DNA of 8,183 nt from Chloroflexota bacterium. Lineage in GTDB: Bacteria > Chloroflexota > Anaerolineae > CG2-30-64-16. The stretch covers positions 1 to 8,183 of the forward strand of contig JAKPQT010000128.1 of NCBI GenBank assembly GCA_029555885.1, written 5' to 3'. Made by a program: the position numbers and the translations under genes. Position 1 is the first letter of the stretch; each line of letters begins with the position of its first letter. The notes under the pieces were generated by a model. The model was given only the letters and a program-made list of their open reading frames with translations. It was not told the origin of the DNA and ran no database searches. Positions 1 to 6,294 of the stretch are shown here, piece by piece.

Positions 1-2
1 CG

Positions 3-638
3 AAGGCACAGGCATCGCGGGGCGCGGCATTCGGGAGCGGAAAAGGCGGACCGATAGCCAAGGCCCGTTCGTATATCCCGATACTCGTACCGGTCATCAT
101 ACGCGCGCTCGAACGGGCCGAGCAGGAACACGGCTTTCTGCGACTTGGTGGCGGGGTCCGCGATGCGTTCGAGATTGCGCACCACTGCGGCGGCGTTGAA
201 GGGCGTGCCGTCGTGGAAGGTGACATCCCCGCGCAGGGTGAAGGTGTAGGTCAGGCCGTCCTCGCTGACCGTCCACGCCGTCGCGAGCGAGGGATGGAAG
301 CGGCCCAGCGCATCCTGGACGACCAGGGTGTCGTAGACGCCACTCAGCGCGATGCCCAGCTCCGAGCTGGCGTTGACGTGCGGGTCGATGCCCGACACCG
401 GCAGGGTAAGCCCGTAGCGCAGCGTGCCGCCCGTCTGGGGGGCGGGGGCGATGGGTTGAATGGCCGGTTCTGCAGAAGGGGATGGCTGGGGCAGAGCCGC
501 GGTTCCCGGCGGCTGGCCCGGCACGGCCTGGCAGGCAGTGAGCACGAGGACCGCGAGCAGGAGCGCTGCCAGGCCGATCCAGGGTGGCGTGCGGCGAGAC
601 CGGTATTGGAGTCGAGGCTTCAGCCGGTGGGCGTGCAC
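3..638 (-). CDS. Family 5 extracellular solute-binding lipoprotein (peptide/nickel ABC transporter type), 3' end outside window
   Basis: Ligand-capturing lipoprotein of an ABC importer of the SBP_bac_5 (oligopeptide/dipeptide/nickel) family, expected on the outer face of the cytoplasmic membrane. From a GTG at 638 the frame reads a basic N-region, a hydrophobic stretch (about residues 21-34) and the lipobox LTAC with Cys36, then a Pro/Ala-rich linker. The binding domain starts near residue 69 with GGTLRYGL and continues through IDPHVN, YDTLVV, PSLATAW, LTYTFTLR and FHDGTPFNAAAVV, all typical of the family's first lobe. GTG 638 is chosen because no ATG lies close upstream of the signal peptide and an AAGG sits 6 nt before it. 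The start lies inside a palindrome, so the original start may have been displaced. From about position 100 down to 3 the frame stays open but no longer resembles the family. The ligand cannot be told from this fragment, and permease/ATPase genes would lie outside the window. Confidence 0.85.
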   Translation of the reverse strand, partial: MHAHRLKPRLQYRSRRTPPWIGLAALLLAVLVLTACQAVPGQPPGTAALPQPSPSAEPAIQPIAPAPQTGGTLRYGLTLPVSGIDPHVNASSELGIALSGVYDTLVVQDALGRFHPSLATAWTVSEDGLTYTFTLRGDVTFHDGTPFNAAAVVRNLERIADPATKSQKAVFLLGPFERAYDDRYEYRDIRTGLGYRSAFSAPECRAPRCLCL

Positions 639-695
639 GGCACGCCTTGGCGGTCTGTGTGCGTTGACAGTGAAACCGGCTAAAGCCTCGACTCC
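608..695. repeat. 88-bp imperfect palindrome (REP/MITE-like) at the start of the solute-binding protein gene
   Basis: Arms 608-627 (GGAGTCGAGGCTTCAGCCGG) and 676-695 are reverse complements with 19 of 20 positions matching. The 48-bp centre holds a second perfect hairpin: GGCGTGC at 630-636 pairs with GCACGCC at 640-646. Beyond the right arm, GAAGG at 715-719 pairs with CCTTC at 725-729. The nested shape resembles dispersed REP-type elements. No transposase and no target-site duplication are visible. The GTG chosen for the minus-strand gene (638-636) lies in the inner hairpin, so the element contributes the first codons of that protein. Confidence 0.7.
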
Positions 696-912
696 GGCTG
701 TATTCGGTATTCCTGAAGGCGCATCCTTCGACTGGCGGCTGCGCGTTCTCCACGATGCGCCGTCCGCCCACTCAAAATGCCTGCCGATTTGCTCAGTTGC
801 GCTGCTTGCACACCGGTGATGTTGGGCATCACGATCCGTGTTTGCGCTGTTCCGCATAGGTTCCTTCCGATCTTTTTGCCGGTTCGTCGTCTCTGCGCTA
901 TACTTTGTTATC
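639..912. other. Divergent intergenic region between solute-binding protein and secreted protein genes
   Basis: This 274-bp gap contains the outer half of the palindrome (to 695), a small GAAGG/CCTTC hairpin (715-729), and the plus-strand promoter at 876-904. I found no convincing minus-strand promoter for the solute-binding protein gene. Open frames crossing the gap on both strands lack a ribosome binding site and any recognisable protein sequence. Confidence 0.6.
876..904 (+). promoter_or_regulatory. Sigma-70-type promoter for the secreted anchored protein
   Basis: A -35 box TTGCCG (876-881) and a -10 box TATACT (899-904) are separated by exactly 17 bp. Transcription would start around 911-913, and the ATG is at 913-915. 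No Shine-Dalgarno sequence precedes that ATG, so a leaderless transcript is predicted. Confidence 0.65.
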
Positions 913-1974
913 ATGGATTTACGGTCATCCTCACTGCCCAGGGCAGTGCTCGTTCTATTCCTCATAACACTGATCTCGCTGGGAGCCACGCTGCCCGTGG
1001 CTGCGCAGCACGGCTGTGACCCGGGCAACCTGATCCCGAACTGCAACTTCGACAATTTCAGAGGCGATCCGCCGCGCCAGGTGCCCGCAGGCTGGACGCC
1101 GTTTGTGCTGTCCGGCGACCTCACCTTCATGCAACACTCGGATACCTATTGGGGCGCGCCGAGCTTGATGATGTGGTCGAACGGCGGCACCTTCGTCGCG
1201 GGCGTGTGGACGCAGGTCGGCGGGCTCCAGCCGGGCGCGACCTATAAGGCATCGGTCGGCTGGGGCGCACCGAACGCACCGGAGGCCTTTGGCCGGCGGC
1301 TGGGCATCGACCCGACGGGCGGCACGGACCCGAACGCGGCGAGCGTCGTGTGGGGGCCGATCCATTATGGTCCCGGCCGGATGCTCAACTACCCGGTGCC
1401 GAACGTCAACATCGATGTCGCGGCGGTCGCGCAGGCGTCCACGGTCACGGTCTTCTTCTACGTGGACCACAACTACTCGACCGGCGACAACTACATCTTT
1501 GTGGACGCCATCGGTCTGTACGCTGACAACAGCCAGCCGGTCGTGCCGCCGACCAGTCCGCCGCCCACTGCAACGCCTGCGCCGGAACCTGCCGCGGCCG
1601 CGGTACAGGCCGCACCGCCGCAGCCTGCGCGGCCGCGGCCCTCGGCGACACCAACGTCGTCGCCTACGGCCACATCCACCGCCACGCCGACGGAGACCGC
1701 AATCCCTACGGCGACGCCGACCGCGACGGTGACGGCGACGCCCACGGTGACACAGACGCCGACAGCCACGGCGACCTCGACGCTGCCCCCGCGGCCGAAG
1801 GCGACGGCTGATCCGGAGGCCGTGGCGGCCATGCAGTTCGTGGCCGGCAGGCCGCTTGCGGCCCATGGGCCGGCTGCGGCTGACAGCCAGCGGTCGCTGT
1901 TGTTTGGCGGCCTCGGTGCGTTGGGCGGGGCCGGGCTGCTCGGTGTCGCGGCTGTCCTCGTGCGCCGCCGCTGA
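913..1974 (+). CDS. Secreted, membrane-anchored protein with a CBM/galactose-binding-like domain and Thr/Pro linker
   Basis: A 353-residue exported surface protein of unknown specific role. Residues 1-32 form a signal peptide: basic N-region, hydrophobic core VLFLITLISLGA, and an Ala-rich cleavage region near VAAQ. Residues about 33-206 look like a beta-sandwich carbohydrate-binding/galactose-binding module: an opening NLIPNCNFD, conserved Trp and Gly residues, and the closing strand DNYIFVDAIGLYAD. Cys35 and Cys44 could form a disulfide. Residues about 209-300 are a Pro/Ala- then Thr/Pro-rich linker, followed by a short globular remnant. A hydrophobic helix (about 329-350) ends in Arg-Arg-Arg, fitting a stop-transfer anchor. 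The frame is open from 838, but only ATG 913 gives a proper signal peptide and fits the promoter. No catalytic domain is visible, so it probably binds glycans or acts structurally at the surface. Gene reality is strong; the domain assignment is by pattern only. Confidence 0.85.
   Translation: MDLRSSSLPRAVLVLFLITLISLGATLPVAAQHGCDPGNLIPNCNFDNFRGDPPRQVPAGWTPFVLSGDLTFMQHSDTYWGAPSLMMWSNGGTFVAGVWTQVGGLQPGATYKASVGWGAPNAPEAFGRRLGIDPTGGTDPNAASVVWGPIHYGPGRMLNYPVPNVNIDVAAVAQASTVTVFFYVDHNYSTGDNYIFVDAIGLYADNSQPVVPPTSPPPTATPAPEPAAAAVQAAPPQPARPRPSATPTSSPTATSTATPTETAIPTATPTATVTATPTVTQTPTATATSTLPPRPKATADPEAVAAMQFVAGRPLAAHGPAAADSQRSLLFGGLGALGGAGLLGVAAVLVRRR
1642..1785 (+). repeat. Low-complexity Thr/Pro/Ala-coding tract (surface linker)
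   Basis: Degenerate repeats of ACG-CCG and ACG-GCG codons encode about 48 residues of TATPT-like sequence. Such linkers are common in secreted proteins of Chloroflexota and are often sites of O-glycosylation, which is inference here. The tract opens long spurious frames on the other strand. Confidence 0.8.
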
Positions 1975-1981
1975 CGGTAGG

Positions 1982-2058
1982 GCTCACGCAAAGACGCCAA
2001 GTGCGCAAAGGGTTTTACATAAAGTGCTTCTTGGCGTCCTTTGCGCTTTTGCGTGAGC
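1982..2058. terminator. Stem-loop between convergent genes (REP-like, probable bidirectional terminator)
   Basis: The arms GCTCACGCAAA (1982-1992) and TTTGCGTGAGC (2048-2058) pair perfectly over 11 bp. Inside, GACGCCAAG (1993-2001) and CTTGGCGTC (positions 2030-2038, allowing offset) can also pair, with GCGCAAAG-type blocks shifted between the arms. The element lies between the stop at 1974 and the stop at 2069 of two converging genes. The GCAAAGACGCCAAG wording resembles short intergenic repeats scattered in many environmental bacterial genomes. There is no long T tract, so intrinsic termination is likely but not certain. Confidence 0.65.
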
Positions 2059-2068
2059 GACCTCGTTC

Positions 2069-2998
2069 TCACCCCGGCAGGCGCGGGCGCTTGCGGCGGG
2101 CGCGCTGGGTCTCCTCGTCCTCTTCTGCCAGGAGAGCGGCCTCAGCCGCCTCGCGCTCGGCCATCGCCAGCTTGCCCAGATAGGCGCGGTGCTTCTTCTG
2201 CGCATTCCACGTGAGCGACTCGTCGCCCGCCTCGACCTTCCGCGCAAAAACCAGGAAGGCGCTGTGGCCGGTCATCTTGTCCTCGGGCCGCAGCCGCCCC
2301 GGTATGGGCTTCCACTGGCGCTCCAGGATCTCCTCGACCACGATATCACCGAACGGCCGCGCCTTGAGCCCGGCCAGCAGGTCGCTGACCTGGTTCACGG
2401 TGGGCACCAGCGCGCCGAAGAACCCGCTGCCCTTGAGCGCATTCCACGCCTGGTCCAGGAAATACCACGGCTCGCGCACGTCCAGGAACACCGAGTCCAC
2501 CTCGCGCTCGTGGAACCCCGCGGTGATGTCCTCGTTATAGAGCGTCACATAGGGCAGGAGGCCCATCTCGTCGAGATTGGCGCGGGCCATGTCGTAGGAC
2601 TCCGGCCGGGTCTCGTAGCTGTATACGCGGCCGGAGGGCATCACCGCGCGCGCCAGCACCAGTGTCAGCCCGGCGCTGCCCGTGCCTGCCTCGATGATCG
2701 TGCGGCCCGGGTAGAGGCTTAACCGGAGCACAATCTGCGCGGCGTCCTTGCTGTAGATGATCTGCGTGGTGCGCGGAATCTCGTGGATCAGGTCATAGGT
2801 CGAGGGCTCCAGCGCGAGGATGGCCGCGCCGTGTTGGGTGCTGAGCGTGCGGCCCAGCGGCCGGCCGATCAGGTCGTCGTGCAGGATCGAGCCGCGGTGA
2901 GAAAACCACTGCTCGCCGTGCTTGAGCCGGATGAGATAGTGTTTGCGATCGGGAGCGACGAGGAGAACGAGGTCTCCTTCCTGGGCAACAGAGGACAT
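2069..2998 (-). CDS. trmI: tRNA (adenine-58-N1)-methyltransferase, TrmI family
   Basis: Cytoplasmic SAM-dependent enzyme that methylates N1 of adenine 58 in the T-loop of tRNA. The 309-residue product begins with a small beta-rich domain (about 1-65) carrying a GDLVLL/HRGSILHDD pattern, followed by the Rossmann methyltransferase domain. SAM motif I is EAGTGSAGLT (103-112), the acidic end of beta-2 is YSYETRPE (126-133), and DSVFLDVREPW (168-178) holds the expected adenine-binding Asp173. GHSAFLVFARK (244-254) is the usual family C-terminal strand. Relative to characterised bacterial TrmI, often about 255-280 residues, it carries an extra charged tail (about 255-309) rich in Glu, Ala and Arg. 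The motif usually read DLPxPW has Arg in place of Pro. ATG 2998 has a weak GGCGGTAAG-type leader. The gene is single, divergent from the transglutaminase gene and convergent with the secreted protein gene. Confidence 0.9.
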   Translation of the reverse strand: MSSVAQEGDLVLLVAPDRKHYLIRLKHGEQWFSHRGSILHDDLIGRPLGRTLSTQHGAAILALEPSTYDLIHEIPRTTQIIYSKDAAQIVLRLSLYPGRTIIEAGTGSAGLTLVLARAVMPSGRVYSYETRPESYDMARANLDEMGLLPYVTLYNEDITAGFHEREVDSVFLDVREPWYFLDQAWNALKGSGFFGALVPTVNQVSDLLAGLKARPFGDIVVEEILERQWKPIPGRLRPEDKMTGHSAFLVFARKVEAGDESLTWNAQKKHRAYLGKLAMAEREAAEAALLAEEDEETQRARRKRPRLPG

Positions 2999-3041
2999 GC
3001 TTACCGCCTGGTCGAATTAGGCCCGTCACCCGGGCCGCAGA

Positions 3042-3053
3042 ACATTATAATGT
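3042..3053. promoter_or_regulatory. Palindromic TATAAT box, possible divergent -10 element for trmI
   Basis: ACATTATAATGT is a perfect 12-bp palindrome and presents a consensus TATAAT on both strands: 3046-3051 on plus and 3049-3044 on minus. On minus it would start transcription about 38 nt upstream of the trmI ATG. The -35 candidates at 17 bp are weak on both sides: TTTCGT at 3072-3067 on minus and CCGTCA at 3023-3028 on plus. Confidence 0.45.
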
Positions 3054-3093
3054 ACGTACGCGAATGACGAAAGCGGACGGGTACGCACATCAC

Positions 3094-3122
3094 TTGACAT
3101 GCAGCCCTGCGGCAGTGATAAA
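3094..3122 (+). promoter_or_regulatory. Sigma-70-type promoter for the transglutaminase gene
   Basis: A perfect -35 TTGACA (3094-3099) and a -10 GATAAA (3117-3122) are 17 bp apart. The start site would be near 3129, leaving a leader of about 43 nt before ATG 3172. This promoter lies inside the upstream extension of the open frame (from 3064), which argues against a start at 3064. Confidence 0.7.
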
Positions 3123-3131
3123 ATGGTGTTG

Positions 3132-3155
3132 CCAGCGAGAGGTTCTGTTCGCTGG
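3132..3155 (+). promoter_or_regulatory. Inverted repeat in the 5' leader of the transglutaminase gene
   Basis: CCAGCGA (3132-3138) and TCGCTGG (3149-3155) are perfect reverse complements around a 10-nt spacer. The repeat starts just after the predicted transcription start and ends before the ribosome binding site GAGGA (3163-3167). It could be an operator for a dimeric regulator or an RNA hairpin. Nothing in the window decides between them. Confidence 0.5.
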
Positions 3156-3171
3156 AAAATTAGAGGAAGCG

Positions 3172-5538
3172 ATGGCTGTTAACGATACTCGTGTCATGCC
3201 GGCCTACGTGGAGGCGCCGCCCGGACAGACGCCGGCGGAGCGGCTCGCCCGCGGAGGCGGCTGGTGGACTTTAGCTCTGGCAATGGTCATGCTGCTCGCC
3301 GTCACCGAAGCGCTGGTGACGGCGGAGTGGACTAACTGGCTGGAAGTCGTGCGTCTGTCGATGCTGGGAGGCGCGCTCCTGGCCTTTCTCCTTTCCTTGA
3401 CGCGATGGAGCGGGCTGTTCCCGGCCGTCTATGGGATCGTCGCCAGCCTGGCCTGGATCGCGCTGCTGTTCCGGGAGCTGGTGTTCAGCAATTTGCCTGC
3501 GACTGAGGCGTTCCGCGAACTGCTGATGCGCAACGGCAACTGGATTGCCGCGCTCATCAGCGGGACGGCCAGCGCGGACAACTTGATCTTCGTCACGCAG
3601 CTTGCGCTGCTCGGCTGGTGGATCGGCTTCCTGGCTATCTGGAGCCTGTACCGCTACCAGCGCGTGCTGCACGCGGTCATTCCTGCAGGCGTCGCGCTGC
3701 TGGTCAACGCGTACTATACCACGGCGAACATGACGCCGTACCTGGTCGTGTTTCTCGGCGCGGTACTGCTCATCGCGATTCGGGTGGAGCTGGCGCGCAA
3801 CGAGGCCCGCTGGCAGATGACGCGCGTCCGGTACGCGCCGGACATTGCCCTGGATTTCCTGAAGGCCGGGCTCGGATTCACGATCATCGTGCTGGTTGCC
3901 GCCTGGGTGCTGCCTGATGCGACGGAACACCTGACCACCGAGCGGCTGTTGCGCCCCTTCGAGAAGCCCTGGCAGCAGGTCGAGGACACCTGGAACCGCA
4001 TGTACAAGGCGCTGAACTACTCGCGCAGCGCGGCCCCGGTGTCATCCTTCGGTAAGTCCATGGCCCTGGGCGGGGCCGTCTCGCTCAGCGACCGGCTTAT
4101 CTTCGAGGCGGATACGTCCGAGCGGACCTACTGGCGCGCGGCGGCCTATGACGTTTATACGGGCGAGGGCTGGCTGAACACCGACTCGGAGCTGGTCATC
4201 ATCGAGGGCGGTGCGCCGCTGAACGAGCCGGTGGCCGCGGCCCGCCGCGAGATTACGACGACGATTCGCCCGCTGGAGGAGCGGCAGGAGACCATCTTCG
4301 TGCCGCCGCAGCCGGTCCGCGTCAGTGTGCCGATCAATGCCAACGTCACGCCGCTGTCGGGAGAGGATGCCCTCCAACTGGTGTCGCTCATGCAGAGCCG
4401 CGTCGACCTGGACCAGGAGGGGTCCTACCGGGTAGTCTCGGCAGTCAGCACGGCGCCGGTGGAGGCCCTGATGCAGGATGATGCAGTGGCGTATCCGGGT
4501 TGGGTGACGGAACGCTATCTCCAACTGCCCGACACCCTGCCTGCGCGCGTGCGCGACCTGGCCGCCGAGGTGACGGCGCCGTATGAGACTGCGTTCGAGA
4601 AAGCGGAGGCCATCCAGGCGTACCTGCGCACCTACACCTACAGCCAGGACATCGAGGCGCCGCCGGACGGCCGCGACGGGGTGGATTACTTCCTTTTCGA
4701 CAGCAAGGAAGGCTACTGCGACTACTACGCCAGCGCGATGGTCGTCATGCTGCGGTCAGTGGGCATCCCGGCCCGCATTGCCGTCGGCTACACGCCGGGC
4801 GATCCCATCCTGACGGAGGATACGCAGGACTGGATCATGCAGGGGCGCAACCCGGGCGAGCCGATCGGCTACCGGGTGCGCGAGAAGAATGCACACTCCT
4901 GGCCGGAGGTCTACTTCCCGTCCTTCGGCTGGATCCAGTTTGAGCCGACCGCGTCCGAGCCGCTGCTGATGCGGCCGCTGCCGCCGACAGAGCCTTTGGA
5001 TGCGGGTTTGACGCCGGAGCCGAGCAACAACCTCAATGAGGCATTGGAAGAGGAAGACCCCTTTGCCTATATGCCTGAGGCCCCATCGGGGTACTTTGAG
5101 ACACAGAGTCCGGTGAGCCGCTGGTTCAAGCGGAACTGGGGCTGGCTGGTTGCGGTTGTACTGCTCCTGAGCGCGGCCGTGGGCGCGTACCTGTGGCTGC
5201 AGCGGCGAAATCGGGCCTTCTTCCAGGAAGGCGACCTGCTGGCGCGGCTGTTCGGTGTGTTGGGCCTGTGGGCGGTGCGGCTCCGCATCCCCTGGCAGCC
5301 AAGCCAGACGCCGCTCGAACGCGCGGCGCAGTTCAACGAGAAGCTGCCGGAGGCTGCGCCTGCGGTCGATACCATCGCGGGGCTGTTCGTTGCGCAGCAG
5401 TATGGCCGCCAGGAGCCGCCGCCCGGCATGCTGGCAAAGGTCATCGAATCATGGCGTTCGTTGCAGCCGCGGCTGTGGCGGCAGTGGGTGCTCGGGGAAG
5501 TTCGGGCGCGCACGAGCGAGCGCACGCGCAAGCCATAA
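3172..5538 (+). CDS. Membrane-bound transglutaminase-like protease/transferase (TgpA/DUF3488 type with DUF4129-like C-terminus)
   Basis: A 788-residue integral membrane protein with an extracytoplasmic transglutaminase-core domain. About seven hydrophobic helices fill residues 31-248 (DUF3488/TgpA N-terminal type). An extracytoplasmic region (about 250-650) carries the transglutaminase fold, then one further helix (about 656-677) and a C-terminal DUF4129-like domain with TPLERAAQFN and FVAQQYGRQ. Catalytic Cys516 lies in KEGYCDYYASAMVVMLRSVG and His575 in NAHSWPEVYFP. The third triad position is Glu591 in FEPT, where many homologues have Asp. ATG 3172 is preferred because GAGGA lies 4 nt upstream and the promoter lies at 3094-3122. 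Relatives often sit in a MoxR-AAA ATPase/DUF58/TgpA cluster, but here the gene stands alone. The likely role is peptide or isopeptide chemistry on envelope proteins; the substrate is unknown. Confidence 0.9.
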   Translation: MAVNDTRVMPAYVEAPPGQTPAERLARGGGWWTLALAMVMLLAVTEALVTAEWTNWLEVVRLSMLGGALLAFLLSLTRWSGLFPAVYGIVASLAWIALLFRELVFSNLPATEAFRELLMRNGNWIAALISGTASADNLIFVTQLALLGWWIGFLAIWSLYRYQRVLHAVIPAGVALLVNAYYTTANMTPYLVVFLGAVLLIAIRVELARNEARWQMTRVRYAPDIALDFLKAGLGFTIIVLVAAWVLPDATEHLTTERLLRPFEKPWQQVEDTWNRMYKALNYSRSAAPVSSFGKSMALGGAVSLSDRLIFEADTSERTYWRAAAYDVYTGEGWLNTDSELVIIEGGAPLNEPVAAARREITTTIRPLEERQETIFVPPQPVRVSVPINANVTPLSGEDALQLVSLMQSRVDLDQEGSYRVVSAVSTAPVEALMQDDAVAYPGWVTERYLQLPDTLPARVRDLAAEVTAPYETAFEKAEAIQAYLRTYTYSQDIEAPPDGRDGVDYFLFDSKEGYCDYYASAMVVMLRSVGIPARIAVGYTPGDPILTEDTQDWIMQGRNPGEPIGYRVREKNAHSWPEVYFPSFGWIQFEPTASEPLLMRPLPPTEPLDAGLTPEPSNNLNEALEEEDPFAYMPEAPSGYFETQSPVSRWFKRNWGWLVAVVLLLSAAVGAYLWLQRRNRAFFQEGDLLARLFGVLGLWAVRLRIPWQPSQTPLERAAQFNEKLPEAAPAVDTIAGLFVAQQYGRQEPPPGMLAKVIESWRSLQPRLWRQWVLGEVRARTSERTRKP

Positions 5539-5547
5539 TGCGTGCCC

Positions 5548-5576
5548 TGTAGGGCGGATTGCCAATCCGCCCTACA
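5548..5576. terminator. 29-bp near-perfect palindrome between convergent genes (REP-like, probable bidirectional terminator)
   Basis: TGTAGGGCGGATTG (5548-5561) and CAATCCGCCCTACA (5563-5576) are perfect 14-bp reverse complements around a single C. It occupies most of the 42-bp gap between the transglutaminase stop (5538) and the TPR lipoprotein stop (5581), so it can terminate both transcripts. The GTAGGGCGGATTG type of palindrome resembles repeats found many times in some environmental bacterial genomes; only one copy is seen here. Confidence 0.7.
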
Positions 5577-5580
5577 TCAG

Positions 5581-6258
5581 CTATTGCCCCTTGAGCTCCG
5601 CCAGTTCCTTTTGCGCGTAGTCCGTAGCGGACTTATCCTGCCCCGGCCCAATCTCCAGGAACTTCTCGAAGGCCGCGATGGCCGCGTCCTTCTCTCCGCG
5701 CAGCCTGTGCAGCACGCCCAGGCCGTAGTACACCTCCGGCAGGTCGGGGGCCAGATCGCGCGCTCGCGTCAGCAGCTTCTCCGCCTCGGCTAGATTGTTC
5801 TCCTGGATGCGGACCGCACCGAGCAGGTAGAGCGTCTGCGGATCGTCGGCCTTCAGCCGCAGGGCCGCGTTGAACGATTCCGCGGCCTTCGTGAGACTGC
5901 CCTGCTGGTAATAGACGACGCCCAGGTTGGCATGGGCGGTGCTCATCTGCGGGTCGGCCTGGATGGCGGCGCGATAGGCTGCCTCGGCCTCTGCCAGCTT
6001 GTTCTGGCGGACCAGCGCATTGCCCAAGCCGAACTGTGCCTGCGCGGAACGGGCGTCCAGCGCAAGCGCGGCGCGGAAGCCCTGCTCCGCGGCGGCCAGG
6101 TTGCCCGTGTCGAGCGCCTGCTGCGCGGCGGCGAGTGTAGACGCGAGGTCACCGGCCGGCGTGACGCTAGCAGGCGCAGGCGACCTGCCGGAGCACCCCG
6201 CGGCCAGGACTAACAACCAAGCCAGCAATGTCAATACCAGCAAACGTGACTGACTCAT
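5581..6258 (-). CDS. TPR-repeat lipoprotein
   Basis: A 225-residue exported lipoprotein made almost entirely of tetratricopeptide repeats, so most likely a protein-protein scaffold at the membrane surface. Residues 1-21 are a signal peptide with lipobox LAAGC (Cys22), followed by a short Ser/Pro/Ala spacer. About five 34-residue TPR units run from residue 38 to 207, with typical Gly8, Ala20 and Pro32 positions visible in GLGNALVRQNKLAEAEAAYRAAI, NLGVVYYQQGSL and GLGVLHRLRGE. A short C-terminal helix (DYAQKELAEL) caps the array. ATG 6258 is supported by GGGAG (6268-6264) 5 nt upstream. It begins 36 bp after the stop of the MBL-fold gene on the same strand, with no separate promoter evident, so co-transcription is likely. 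Its partner cannot be read from the sequence. Confidence 0.9.
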   Translation of the reverse strand: MSQSRLLVLTLLAWLLVLAAGCSGRSPAPASVTPAGDLASTLAAAQQALDTGNLAAAEQGFRAALALDARSAQAQFGLGNALVRQNKLAEAEAAYRAAIQADPQMSTAHANLGVVYYQQGSLTKAAESFNAALRLKADDPQTLYLLGAVRIQENNLAEAEKLLTRARDLAPDLPEVYYGLGVLHRLRGEKDAAIAAFEKFLEIGPGQDKSATDYAQKELAELKGQ

Positions 6259-6294
6259 AGATTCTCCCGCATGGAATCTTCAATCTTCAATCGT

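Noticed and set aside
62..119. 10-bp inverted repeat GGCCCGTTCG / CGAACGGGCC near the left edge, as a possible fold-back join
   Set aside because: The flanking sequences outside and inside the arms do not match as a fold-back chimera requires, so this is probably chance in GC-rich sequence.
97..771. 224-codon minus-strand frame over the solute-binding protein gene
   Set aside because: The neighbouring frame carries the lipobox and SBP_bac_5 sequence; this one only translates the palindrome and an Arg/Pro-rich shadow.
838..912. Upstream ATG at 838 as start of the secreted protein
   Set aside because: It lies upstream of the promoter and would put 25 residues before an otherwise complete signal peptide.
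955..1866. 303-codon open frame on the minus strand opposite the secreted protein gene
   Set aside because: Its translation is an Arg/Gly-rich low-complexity product of the GC-rich Thr/Pro tract read backwards, while the plus frame has a signal peptide, domain and anchor.
1491..2072. Second minus-strand frame with Val/Gly repeats
   Set aside because: It is the complement of the Thr/Pro linker, with no ribosome binding site or recognisable domain, and it runs through the stem-loop.
3064..3171. Upstream ATG at 3064 as start of the transglutaminase
   Set aside because: The TTGACA promoter and the ribosome binding site both lie downstream of it, and the extra residues look non-coding.
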